Part shown: in pieces, positions 43,579-51,727 of the stretch | Layout: each line of letters starts with the position of its first letter | How positions within the stretch are numbered: the stretch's first letter is position 1 | NCBI RefSeq assembly: GCF_004795835.1 | Contig: NZ_CP039249.1 | Coordinates: 2,393,001-2,457,000 of the forward strand | DNA length: 64,000 bases | Origin: Sphingomonas sp. PAMC26645 | GTDB taxonomy: Bacteria; Pseudomonadota; Alphaproteobacteria; Sphingomonadales; Sphingomonadaceae | Reading direction: 5' to 3' | Position numbers and translations under genes: made by a program | Notes under the pieces: generated by a model | What the model saw: only the letters and a program-made list of their open reading frames with translations | Databases searched by the model: none | What the model was told of the DNA's origin: nothing

Positions 43579-44274
43579 TCAGAACGCTTGAAGGGGGTAA
43601 AAACGTTCCTCGGTGATCCGTTCGGTCCGCTCGGTCATCGCTTCGACCCCACCGAACTGGAAGCCGAGTTGCGACGTGTACGCGGCACAGGCAGCGATCC
43701 GCCGCGCGCGTGTCTCGGACGTGAGGTATTCGATCACCGCGGGCATGGCGGCAACCCGGTCTTCGCGATCGGCATAAGGCCAGTCTTCCCACAGCAATAC
43801 GGTATGATCGGCACAGGATCGCCGGATCGCTTCCAGAACGACGTGATGGTCGACATGGTTGCCGAGGCACACTGGCCCGAGGACGAGATCAGGCTGTTCC
43901 GCCGCGAGAAGTTCGGTTAGCGCCGCTGCGACATCGTCGACGATCCGGTCGTCGGGCAACCGTGCCGCGAACAGCATCTTTGCCGAGGTGTACCTACGAT
44001 GCGGAGCCTCCAGGAATGGCAAATGGATCGCGCGCGCGCCAAGGGCTTCGCAGGCCGCGTGGTCTTCGGCACGACGCAAAGCCATGTAGTCGACGTCCGC
44101 GCCAAGCCCCTTGTCGAGCTGGCACGCGAGCGCGAACCCGGTCGGCTGTGCGACGTTGCCGGTAAAGCACGTCGCGACGGTGACATCCCAGCCCTGGTCG
44201 ACGCGCGACGCCAGCAGCCCGCCGGCGGAGAAGGCGGCATCGTCCAGATGCGGCGATATCGCGAGCAGCTTCAT
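43579..44274 (-). CDS. PIG-L family N-deacetylase
   Basis: This 231-residue protein has the LmbE/PIG-L zinc motif PHLDD (8-12) and the second ligand block GNHVDHHVVL. Members deacetylate N-acetylglucosaminyl groups linked to inositol (MshB, PIG-L), to malate (BshB) or on antibiotics. Its place directly after a GT4 gene and in the same operon as an inositol-phosphate synthase suggests that a GlcNAc-inositol-like intermediate is deacetylated here. The coupling is inferred from gene content. Confidence 0.85.
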   Translation of the reverse strand: MKLLAISPHLDDAAFSAGGLLASRVDQGWDVTVATCFTGNVAQPTGFALACQLDKGLGADVDYMALRRAEDHAACEALGARAIHLPFLEAPHRRYTSAKMLFAARLPDDRIVDDVAAALTELLAAEQPDLVLGPVCLGNHVDHHVVLEAIRRSCADHTVLLWEDWPYADREDRVAAMPAVIEYLTSETRARRIAACAAYTSQLGFQFGGVEAMTERTERITEERFYPLQAF

Positions 44275-44281
44275 TGGTCGG

Positions 44282-45490
44282 TCACAGCAGATGCGGTTCG
44301 CTGCGGAAGCGGCAGGGCGTGATCGGCAGGTCTGTATCGAAGGCGGCTTGCGGCTGGCTACGCAGGTCGCGGTAGATCCCGACGATCTGTTGCCCGACCG
44401 CGTCCCAGCTATACACTCGGCGGCATTCTTCCAGCGCAGCGGTCGCCAAGCGCGTGCGCAGGCTCGTATCGGTGATGACGCGGGTCAGCGAAGCAGCCAG
44501 CGCAGGTACGTCGCCGGGATCGGTCAGCACACCGTTCTCGCCGTCGCGGACGCAGTCGACGACACCGACGGCGTGGCACGAGACGACGGCAAGGCCGCAC
44601 GCCATCGCCTCGAGGATCGTGTTCGAGAACCCCTCGGCGTAGGTCGGCGACACGAACACGTCGTGTGCGCGGTAGAGTTCGGGGACCGCGTCATAATCCG
44701 CATAGCCGCTGAACGTCACGCGGTCGGTCAGCCCGAGTTCGGTCGCGAGCGCCTGCGCGGGGTCGACGTCGGGGCCGATGCCCGAGATGGTGGCGTGCCA
44801 GTCGCCGTGCACCTCCGGTAGCGCCTGGAGAAAGTCGAGCACGCCTTTGCGGCGGTCGACGCGGCCGTGATAGAGCAAGCGGACCGGACCTTCGGGCGCT
44901 GCCTTGGATGCCGGCGTGAAATGGTCGGTATCGACGGCACCCGGAACGATCGTGAACCTGTCTAGCGGTGTGCCGAGCCGGTCGTGAACTTCGCCGGCGA
45001 AGCTGTTGCCGCCGATCAGCAGCGCGCCGGCACGATCGAGCACGCGGACCATCGCGAGCCGGTGCGTTTCGCAGCACGAGCCGACCCAATGCCCGTCGCC
45101 GCCCTGGATCGACACGACGCAGGGCAGGCCTAGGCGGTGGGCCGCGATCATCGTCGCCCAGCCGGTCGGATAACCATATTGTGCGTGGAGCATATCGAAC
45201 GGGTTCACGGCATGGTCACGTGCGATGGCCTCGACCATAGCGTCGATATCGCGTTCGAAATCGCCGCCATCCTGTTCGCCCAGTGCTTCGAGGCCGACGA
45301 CGCGCACGCCCGGTACCGGGGGCGGGGGGCCGCCGCCATAGACGCGCACGCGCGCGGGATCGCCGTAATATTGGCTGATCATCGTCACGTCGTGGCCCGC
45401 CGCGACGAGCTGACGCAACAGGTTGATCGCGTAAATCGACATGCCCGATATCGCTGGGAAGAAGCGGCGCGAGACGAAGCAGATCCTCAT
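44282..45490 (-). CDS. Glycosyltransferase family 4 (MshA-like candidate)
   Basis: This 402-residue GT-B enzyme begins MRICFVSRRFFPAISGMSIY, has VVSIQGGDGHWVGSC, the donor-domain start VRLLYHGRVDRRKGVLDFLQ and the EX7E motif TYAEGFSNTILEAMACGLAVV. It is followed by the PIG-L deacetylase after seven bases. MshA, which joins GlcNAc to inositol-3-phosphate, is also a GT4 enzyme, so this is the best candidate to glycosylate the inositol made by Ino1; the acceptor is not provable from sequence. Confidence 0.87.
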   Translation of the reverse strand: MRICFVSRRFFPAISGMSIYAINLLRQLVAAGHDVTMISQYYGDPARVRVYGGGPPPPVPGVRVVGLEALGEQDGGDFERDIDAMVEAIARDHAVNPFDMLHAQYGYPTGWATMIAAHRLGLPCVVSIQGGDGHWVGSCCETHRLAMVRVLDRAGALLIGGNSFAGEVHDRLGTPLDRFTIVPGAVDTDHFTPASKAAPEGPVRLLYHGRVDRRKGVLDFLQALPEVHGDWHATISGIGPDVDPAQALATELGLTDRVTFSGYADYDAVPELYRAHDVFVSPTYAEGFSNTILEAMACGLAVVSCHAVGVVDCVRDGENGVLTDPGDVPALAASLTRVITDTSLRTRLATAALEECRRVYSWDAVGQQIVGIYRDLRSQPQAAFDTDLPITPCRFRSEPHLL

Positions 45491-46320
45491 CAGGCAAGTG
45501 CCGCACGAAGATAGGCGATCGATTCCGGAATGGCCTGATGCGCGCGGGGGCTCTCGCGCGATAGTTCGACGCAGACCAGTTTGTCGAAGCCGATCGATTT
45601 CAGCGCGGTGAGGATGGCGGGAATCTCCATGTCGCCTTGGCCGAACGGGAGGTGCGTATGGTCGCCGCGGCGCATGTCCTCGACCGCGACGGTGCCGAGA
45701 CGATCGGCATAGGCGTGCACCGCGGCGTCGGGGGCGATATCCTGCGTGACGAGGCAGTGGCCTGTGTCGAGCGCTAGCCGCAGGTCCGGGTGGCGGATCG
45801 CGAGCCGCGCATAGTCCGCGACGGTCTCGATCAGCATGCCGGGCTCGGGCTCGAGGCTGACGGGGATGCCGGTGCGAGTTGCATGTTCGACAACCTTGCC
45901 GAGCCCCGCATCGAGCCAGTCGAGCGCGTCTCCATGCGCGACACCGGCCTTTGGCACGCCGGCCCAGAACGACACGGTCTCGGCGTTCAGGATCGCCGCA
46001 ATCTCCAGCGCGCGGGCGAGGAAAGCAACGCGGCGGTCGCGACCCGCGGGGTCGGCCGTGACCAGTGTCGGTTCATGCTTGTCGCGCGGGTCGAGTAAAT
46101 AGCGCGCGCCGGTTTCGATCACCGACCCCAGCCCGAGCGACCGCAGCAGCGCGCCGACCCGCTCCGCGTGCCGCGCCCAATCGTCGGCGAAGGGATCGAG
46201 GTGGTGATGATCCAGCGTCAGCGCGACGCCGTCGTAACCCGCGTCGGCGATCAGATGCAGCGCATCGTCGAGCCGGTGGTTGGCCGCGCCGTTGGTGTTG
46301 TACGCGAAACGGAGCGTCAT
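45490..46320 (-). CDS. Sugar phosphate isomerase/epimerase (xylose isomerase-like TIM barrel)
   Basis: This 276-residue AP_endonuc_2/IolE-IolI-type barrel reads FAYNTNGAANHRLDDALHLIADAGYDGVALTLDHHH at the start, with metal-site residues in VSLEPEPGMLIETV, RLALDTGHCLVTQ and VAVEDMRRGDHTHLPFGQGDM. Such proteins isomerise or dehydrate inososes and ketosugars. In this operon it could act on an inosose made by the Gfo/Idh/MocA enzyme. ATG 46320 has GGAGG eight bases upstream and overlaps the YcaO stop by four bases; a longer frame to 47088 is rejected. Confidence 0.85.
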   Translation of the reverse strand: MTLRFAYNTNGAANHRLDDALHLIADAGYDGVALTLDHHHLDPFADDWARHAERVGALLRSLGLGSVIETGARYLLDPRDKHEPTLVTADPAGRDRRVAFLARALEIAAILNAETVSFWAGVPKAGVAHGDALDWLDAGLGKVVEHATRTGIPVSLEPEPGMLIETVADYARLAIRHPDLRLALDTGHCLVTQDIAPDAAVHAYADRLGTVAVEDMRRGDHTHLPFGQGDMEIPAILTALKSIGFDKLVCVELSRESPRAHQAIPESIAYLRAALA

Positions 46321-47837
46321 CGTGCCGCCTCCGTTTCGAGTCCCTGGTCGGACCAGGCGACGTGGTGCGCTTCGGGCTCGCGGTAGAGCGGATAAAGCGG
46401 GCCGACAATTTCGTCCGCGAGTACGGTATCGAAGAACGGCTGGCCGCCGAGCCGCGCGACTGCTTCCTCCGTGAGGCGAACGGGCCGGCGGGATGCGCTT
46501 TCTTCGCCGCCGAAGCTGATCATCGGGCTGTCGAGCGCGACCAACTTGGCTACGTTGCGCTCGCCGATCCGGTAATAGCTCATCGTCTCGACCTCCATGC
46601 CGGGCACGATCACCTTGACGACCGCGACGCTGGCATCCGCGGGGGACATGTCGACGTAGAGGATGTCGAAGCCGGCCGCCTCGACCGCCTCCCTTGCCAG
46701 TCGCCCGCGGGCACGCGCATCGGGCACGTCCGCGCGAGGCAGGTCGGCAAAGGCGCGGCGGCTGCGCTCGGACAGCATCGTGTCGGCGAGCCATGCGCGC
46801 AGCGTCGCGGCGTCGACATCGGTCCAGCGCTGCATCTCGGTGAAGGCGCGACCGTCGCTCGATTTCGCGGCACCACTGGCCTGCGCCATGAACCGGTCTA
46901 TATAGCCGCGTGGCGCTATCGTCTCGGCAAGCGCCATCGGGCCGTGTGCGAACGCCTTGCGCGCGCGGCTGGCGGCGTATTCGGCGATCGCCTTGGCCAG
47001 CGCCTGCACCGCGTCGGGATGCGCTGCCTCGCCGCACGCCGTCGCCATGATCGGCACTGCTGGCTCGCGCGCATCGACACCGACGCAATAGACGTTGGCA
47101 AGGCCGAACTCGTCGGTCGCGAACTTGGGGATCACGCGGACGTCGGCGGCGGCGAACCGGTTGATCAGGTCGCCGATCTCGGCGGGCAGGCTTTCGGGGA
47201 GGTCGATCGCGACGCCGCGGTCGAGCGCGCGGAACAGCAGGCCGTTGCCGTCACGCTGGAGGATCTCGCACAGGCCGTGGCCGATCGCCCAGTCGAGGTC
47301 CGGCCCCGCGCCCATCCCGTTGGAGATTATCGTCGTGAACGGCACGTAGCCGGGCGCCAGTTCCTTCGCCGAATAGGCGGCGAGGTCGATTGGCACGAGG
47401 ACGCTCGAACCGTCCGCCCAACGCCTGGCCTCGACCCAATCGAGCGGCGTTTCGCGGCCGACCGGGGAGCCGGCGGGAAGGCACAGCGTCAGCGGATCGG
47501 CGATCCCACGCTCGCCGCGTCCGCGGACGAGGTCGGCATAGCTGCCGTGCGTCTTGCCGCGCGCCGACAGGGTGAGCGTCGGCCAAACCATCTCGGCAAT
47601 TTCGCCCAAGGCACCCAGGATCGCGGCCTCGTCGGTCGCGCCATAGCCGACGCCGTACGGCATGATGCCGTCGAGGTCCGTGGTCTCCGGGAACAACGCG
47701 ACTACCCAGACCGGGATGCCGACGCGGTCGATGCCGTCGATCGGAAACGCGACGATGTCGCCGGCGGGGAAGGCGTCGAGATAGAGGTGACAGGCTGCGC
47801 CGAGTTGCTCGGGAAGACCGGTAATGGTGCGGGTCAT
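46317..47837 (-). CDS. YcaO domain protein, standalone
   Basis: This 506-residue protein shows both YcaO ATP-binding blocks: YGVGYGATDEAAILGAL followed by GEIAE (61-83) and SNGMGAGPDLDWAIGHG followed by LCEILQRDG (172-197), matching the SxGxGxG and ExxxRD pattern. YcaO enzymes phosphorylate a backbone amide to make azolines, thioamides or amidines, mostly in RiPPs. There is no E1-like ocin-ThiF or TfuA partner gene and no PxPxP C-terminus, which azoline-forming members usually have. The genes on both sides overlap it by four bases, leaving no room for a precursor peptide. The substrate is therefore probably a non-peptide amide or a peptide made elsewhere. Confidence 0.85.
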   Translation of the reverse strand: MTRTITGLPEQLGAACHLYLDAFPAGDIVAFPIDGIDRVGIPVWVVALFPETTDLDGIMPYGVGYGATDEAAILGALGEIAEMVWPTLTLSARGKTHGSYADLVRGRGERGIADPLTLCLPAGSPVGRETPLDWVEARRWADGSSVLVPIDLAAYSAKELAPGYVPFTTIISNGMGAGPDLDWAIGHGLCEILQRDGNGLLFRALDRGVAIDLPESLPAEIGDLINRFAAADVRVIPKFATDEFGLANVYCVGVDAREPAVPIMATACGEAAHPDAVQALAKAIAEYAASRARKAFAHGPMALAETIAPRGYIDRFMAQASGAAKSSDGRAFTEMQRWTDVDAATLRAWLADTMLSERSRRAFADLPRADVPDARARGRLAREAVEAAGFDILYVDMSPADASVAVVKVIVPGMEVETMSYYRIGERNVAKLVALDSPMISFGGEESASRRPVRLTEEAVARLGGQPFFDTVLADEIVGPLYPLYREPEAHHVAWSDQGLETEAAR

Positions 47838-48649
47838 AGCGGAATCCTCTTCACGCCCGGCGCACGGGCCAGCGCCTCGTCGAGCACGGCGACAGCGACG
47901 TCGCGACCGACTTCGGGGGCATATTCGAACGGGGTCAGGACGGCGTCGAACGCGAGCGGTGCGATCACGTCGCGGTACTGGCGGATCTCGCCATGCGTTA
48001 GCGGGATGTCCTTGTGGAACGCCTTGTGGCTCGAGATCGCGTGGCTGACGCCCGCCGCGTCCTGGTCGATCTTGAACATGTCACCGCAGAACAGGCGCTT
48101 GCCGACCGCATCGTGGAGTGCCGCCTGGCCTTCGTAATGGACGCCGACGTGATGCAACGTATAGCCTGGGGCGATCTCCAGCACGTCGTCATACGGCGTC
48201 GTGACGCGGAACGCCTTGGTCATGCCGAGGTCGTCCTTGTGGATCGCGAGCATCTCAGGGGTGCAGTCGCGCTGGAGCTGGAACAGCGCGCCATAGCCAT
48301 GCGCATGACTGGCCGCGAGATAGCGGATGCCGCCTAGCCGTTCGATCTGTTCGAGCATCGCGGGGGAGTAATAGGGCGCGGCTTCGAACGCGATGTTGCC
48401 GCCTTCGCGCACGATCAGCCAGCCGGTGCCGCCGAGCCCCAGATGCGGCGTTGTGGTGAAGGCCCAGAGATCATCGGCAACCTGTCGCCAACTGCCGTCA
48501 TGACTTGCGGCAACGTCGTGCTCGGGGAGGAAACACCAGCCATCCTCGGGCAAGTCGTTGCGCGTATCGTTGCAGACCGGGCAATCAGCGGGCGCGAAAT
48601 GTCGTTGCCAGAAGCCGCAATGCGCGCAGGCATACCAGCTCAGAGGCAT
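47834..48649 (-). CDS. Metallo-beta-lactamase-fold protein with N-terminal zinc ribbon
   Basis: This 271-residue protein starts with a rubredoxin-like Cys ribbon (Cys8-x2-Cys11 and Cys23-x2-Cys26). The MBL domain follows, but the usual HxHxDH is reduced to HAHGYG (His115, His117), with later ligands LHHVGVHYEG, FCGDMFKID and PLTHGEI. Loss of the Asp-His pair suggests a single metal or an altered reaction, perhaps a hydrolase or redox-linked role. It overlaps the Gfo/Idh/MocA gene by ten bases and YcaO by four. Confidence 0.8.
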   Translation of the reverse strand: MPLSWYACAHCGFWQRHFAPADCPVCNDTRNDLPEDGWCFLPEHDVAASHDGSWRQVADDLWAFTTTPHLGLGGTGWLIVREGGNIAFEAAPYYSPAMLEQIERLGGIRYLAASHAHGYGALFQLQRDCTPEMLAIHKDDLGMTKAFRVTTPYDDVLEIAPGYTLHHVGVHYEGQAALHDAVGKRLFCGDMFKIDQDAAGVSHAISSHKAFHKDIPLTHGEIRQYRDVIAPLAFDAVLTPFEYAPEVGRDVAVAVLDEALARAPGVKRIPL

Positions 48650-49635
48650 GATCGCGCCTCGGTATAGGCGGTGTCGAAAAGGCGCATGAGCGACAGGTCC
48701 CTGTGAATCGAGAAATCATGCGCGTCGCCGCGGACGGCGGCGGCGAACGCGGCGGCCTGCGCGGTGAATGGCGACAGCGCGGCATCGAAGGGCAGGGCGG
48801 CTTCCTCCCCGGTGCGGGCGCAACGGCGGATCACGGTGCCGCCCTTGGTCTGGCCCATCGTGTCGGTCGCGACGAGCAGGCCGTCCTCGCCCAGGATCTC
48901 GAGCCGGCGGCGGGGCAGCACCTCGGGGCAGTTATAGGCGACATGGCTTTGCACCAGGATGCCGCCAGCGGTGCGACCCGACAGGATGCCGCCATCGTCG
49001 ACCGGATAGTCGTGGATGCGCCGCTGCAGGTCGATGTGCAGGCGCGCGAGCGGTTCGTCGACCAGCATCGCCGCGAGATCGAGGCCGTGGAGCGCGAGGT
49101 CGATGACTGCGCCGCCGCCCGCGGCCGCTGGATCGGCGCGCCAGTTGCAGCCGCCGCCTTCGCTGGAAGGCGACCACGTCGGATCGACCCAGCAGGCGTA
49201 GACGATCCGTACCGCGATCGGTCGGCCGATCGCCCCGTCGCGAATCGCCTGCGCCATTGCGCGGTGAGCAGGGTGGTGACGCTGGTCGAACGCGGTACCG
49301 TAGAGATGTCCCGTAACCGCCGCGCCGATCGTCTCGGCATCGTCCAGCGTTGCGGCGATCGGCTTTTCGCACAGCACCGGCACGCCCGCCGCAACGGCCG
49401 CGCGGACCGGGTCGGCGTGAAGATTGTTGGGCGTGGCGACGTAGAGGCAGTCGAGCGCGGCATCGGCCAGCATCGCCTCGGCGGTATCGTAGGCGAGGAT
49501 GCCGCCGGACATCGCGCTGGCCTGCGCCATCGGCGAGGGGTCGGCAATCGCGACCAGCGTCCCGCCCGCCGCGGCAATGCCGGGCGCCATATAATCGCGT
49601 GCGACCCAGCCGAAGCCGACGATGCCCCAGCGCAT
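48640..49635 (-). CDS. Gfo/Idh/MocA family oxidoreductase
   Basis: This 331-residue NAD(P)-dependent enzyme has the Rossmann motif GIVGFGWVA near the N-terminus, VATPNNLHADPVRAAVAAGVPVLCEKPIAATL with the catalytic-lysine EKP motif, and a C-terminal dehydrogenase half containing GGGAVIDLALHGLDLAAML. Family members oxidise inositol to inosose (IolG) and related cyclic or open sugars. With Ino1 and an IolE-like barrel in the same operon, oxidation of an inositol derivative is a reasonable guess. ATG 49635 lies two bases after the methyltransferase stop. Confidence 0.88.
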   Translation of the reverse strand: MRWGIVGFGWVARDYMAPGIAAAGGTLVAIADPSPMAQASAMSGGILAYDTAEAMLADAALDCLYVATPNNLHADPVRAAVAAGVPVLCEKPIAATLDDAETIGAAVTGHLYGTAFDQRHHPAHRAMAQAIRDGAIGRPIAVRIVYACWVDPTWSPSSEGGGCNWRADPAAAGGGAVIDLALHGLDLAAMLVDEPLARLHIDLQRRIHDYPVDDGGILSGRTAGGILVQSHVAYNCPEVLPRRRLEILGEDGLLVATDTMGQTKGGTVIRRCARTGEEAALPFDAALSPFTAQAAAFAAAVRGDAHDFSIHRDLSLMRLFDTAYTEARSCL

Positions 49636-49637
49636 GC

Positions 49638-50837
49638 TCACCACCGCGCCGGCAGGTCGAGGACGCGACGATTTCGCGCCGCATCGCCGGAGTCCGCGAG
49701 CCATGTGGCAGCCTCACCATATTCCGCGCGGTAGCGATCGGAGGGCCAGCGCGGCGCTTCGCCATCGAGCAAAGGGTTCGGTTGCAGGACCGCATCGACG
49801 ACCGGCATCACCAGCCCGCTGGTAAGCGCACGCGCAGCGCCGCCGTTCGCCTCGACGCCGTCCGCCTCGACGCCGTCCGCCTCGACGCCGTCCGCCTCGA
49901 CGCCGTCCGCCTCGACGCCGTCCGCCTCGACGCCGTCCGCCTCGACGCCGTCCGCCTCGACGATCGACCACGCCTCGATCGCCGGATCGTCGGACCACGC
50001 GGTCGCCACAGGCGAATCCGCCGCAAGCAACGCACGGCGCAACTCGCGCTCATCATAGACGACGGCATCGGGGAACAGCGTCGCCCACTCGGTCCCTGCG
50101 CGTGCCGGTCCCATTGCCCCGCCAGAGACGGCGGCGTTGTGGAGATGGCTTACCGAAAGCACGCCGCCGGGTGCGACGGCTTCGCGCAACAGCCCGGCGA
50201 TCCGCGGCTGGTCGGGCAGGAAATAGAAGGCGTCGTGACATGCGACCAAGTAAAACTTCCGCGTTTCGATTGGCCACAGCGCGGCAGCGTCGAACACGAC
50301 ATACTCCGCGGCCGGTGCGACCCAGTGCTTTGCGAGCCAGCATTTCGAGAACACGACGTCTGCGCCGACGCACGCGACGCCTCGCGCTGCCAGCTCGCGG
50401 AGATAGTGGCCGATGCCGCACGCCAACTCGAACCCGGTCCCGGGCTGCCGCCAATGCGCCTCGACCAGCGCGAGCCCGGCGAGGTACGTCGGATCGCTCC
50501 AGCGATGCGCGAAGTAATCCGCCACGGGCCCCATCCGGAGCAACCCCATTGCCGCGCGCAACGACAGCGTGTCACGCTCGCGCACCAACTGCTTCAGCTC
50601 GCCGAGATCGGTCGCGGGGCCCGTCCACCACGCATCCTGATCGGTCAGCAACGCAACCAGCGCATCGTCCGGGCAGCCTGCGTCGAGATGGTCGAGCGCC
50701 ACCGCCACCAGCCCCTCGCTGTCGGTCCGCAGATAGGGGATCCCATCGACCACCGGCCAGCGCTCTCCGACCGCGGCGAGCGAATGCGGCGTGTCGGCGA
50801 CGAGTGGCCGTCCGGTGACGGGCGAGCGGTAGGTCAC
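49638..50837 (-). CDS. Class I SAM-dependent methyltransferase with VEADG tandem repeat
   Basis: This 399-residue protein has a Trm112-like N-terminal stretch (SPVTGRPL to GERWPVVDGIPYL, about 5-37), a helical region, then the SAM-binding fold with FELACGIGHYLRELAARG (136-153) and VACHDAFYFLPDQPRIAGLLREAV. Residues 293-332 are eight copies of VEADG encoded by a 15-base tandem repeat, ahead of a C-terminal part ending NRRVLDLPARW. O- or N-methylation of the operon product is likely. The repeat is probably a flexible linker of variable length. It overlaps the HD-like gene by four bases. Confidence 0.85.
   Translation of the reverse strand: MTYRSPVTGRPLVADTPHSLAAVGERWPVVDGIPYLRTDSEGLVAVALDHLDAGCPDDALVALLTDQDAWWTGPATDLGELKQLVRERDTLSLRAAMGLLRMGPVADYFAHRWSDPTYLAGLALVEAHWRQPGTGFELACGIGHYLRELAARGVACVGADVVFSKCWLAKHWVAPAAEYVVFDAAALWPIETRKFYLVACHDAFYFLPDQPRIAGLLREAVAPGGVLSVSHLHNAAVSGGAMGPARAGTEWATLFPDAVVYDERELRRALLAADSPVATAWSDDPAIEAWSIVEADGVEADGVEADGVEADGVEADGVEADGVEADGVEANGGAARALTSGLVMPVVDAVLQPNPLLDGEAPRWPSDRYRAEYGEAATWLADSGDAARNRRVLDLPARW
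49842..49961. repeat. 15-base tandem repeat, eight units, in the methyltransferase
   Basis: Eight head-to-tail units of GCCGTCCGCCTCGAC (plus-strand view) span 120 bases with one base change, in the leftmost unit (GTT for GTC, giving VEANG). They are in frame, encoding VEADG repeats, so gain or loss of units leaves the reading frame intact. The near identity of units indicates recent expansion by slippage. Confidence 0.95.
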
Positions 50838-51727
50838 AACAGGCCGACGTCCGCCAGCACGCGGTCGTGGAACGTCTTGATCGGGCCGGCATGGACGAGT
50901 TCGTAGGTGTGCAGCACGGCGTCCATCGTCGCCGAGGCGGCGCGCGTGTGCTGTTCGATCTCCAGCACCCGGTCGAGCACGTCGGCTGCATGGAATGCGC
51001 GCGCCGCCGGCGTCGTGTCGCTGGCGATCGGCGCGATCGCCGCGCGAACCTGCGCCGCGACCGCCGGATCGAGCATCGCCATCGCCTGCTCGCGCGCGGC
51101 GTCGATCACCCGGTCGAGCAGGTCGCCGAGCAGCACTTCGCCGGTGAACCCCGCATCGGGCATCGCCGCATTGTGGAAATGATGCGCCATCGACGCGAGG
51201 AACACCTCCGCCGGATCGGCGCCGTAACCGGGCGCCGCGAGCACGCCATACACCGCGACGATCAAGCAGTGCTCGGCATGGTTCTCCGGCGGCTGGAGCA
51301 GCAGGCGTGGCCGACCCGGGCAGGTGACGCCCGCGCGCGGTTGTGTCGCGAGCTGCATGACGAACCGCGGCACCGGCCCCGCCGCCGGTGCGCCCTCCGG
51401 CAGTGCACGGCGAAGGTCCGCCGCGAGCGCCGGGTCGAGCAGCACTGCCACCTCATCGAACCCGCGTTCCAGCACGGCGCAAGCTTCCGCACCGGACAGA
51501 CCAAGCTCGGCTAGCGTGGCGCGGTCCAGATCACCCAGTCGTGCCGCGGCGAGCGCGGCCGCGACGGTACGACGCATCACAACCGCGGGATCTTCACCCG
51601 CCGCCAGCGCCGCCCACCCGCGCGCGAACAACCGCTCCGCGATCGACCCGTCGCGGTCCGCCGAGCGGATCCGCTTCAGGTCGCCGAGTTCGCGCAGCAG
51701 CGGCAGATGCGCCGCATCCAGCGTCAC
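50834..51727 (-). CDS. HD-like phosphohydrolase with altered metal site
   Basis: This 297-residue, mostly helical protein has an N-terminal half of unknown nature and a C-terminal HD-type core: ENHAEHCLIVAVYGVLAA (His150, His153), FLASMAHHFHNAAMPDAG (His182, His183, His185) where the usual HD pair would be, GEVLLGDLLDRVID, and AFHAADVLDRVLEIEQ (Asp249) for the last ligand. HD enzymes are phosphatases, and myo-inositol oxygenase uses the same fold with two irons. Next to Ino1 it may dephosphorylate or oxidise the inositol; the family assignment is moderate. Confidence 0.6.
   Translation of the reverse strand: MTLDAAHLPLLRELGDLKRIRSADRDGSIAERLFARGWAALAAGEDPAVVMRRTVAAALAAARLGDLDRATLAELGLSGAEACAVLERGFDEVAVLLDPALAADLRRALPEGAPAAGPVPRFVMQLATQPRAGVTCPGRPRLLLQPPENHAEHCLIVAVYGVLAAPGYGADPAEVFLASMAHHFHNAAMPDAGFTGEVLLGDLLDRVIDAAREQAMAMLDPAVAAQVRAAIAPIASDTTPAARAFHAADVLDRVLEIEQHTRAASATMDAVLHTYELVHAGPIKTFHDRVLADVGLL

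Noticed and set aside
39679..45490. Ordinary exopolysaccharide export cluster
   Set aside because: Glycosyltransferases and a pyruvyltransferase are present, but there is no Wzx, Wzy, Wza/Wzc or sugar-phosphate initiating transferase, so no polymer export system can be read here.
46321..47088. Long N-terminal extension of the TIM-barrel protein
   Set aside because: It lies entirely inside the YcaO gene in another frame, is Arg-rich, and a strong ribosome site precedes ATG 46320.
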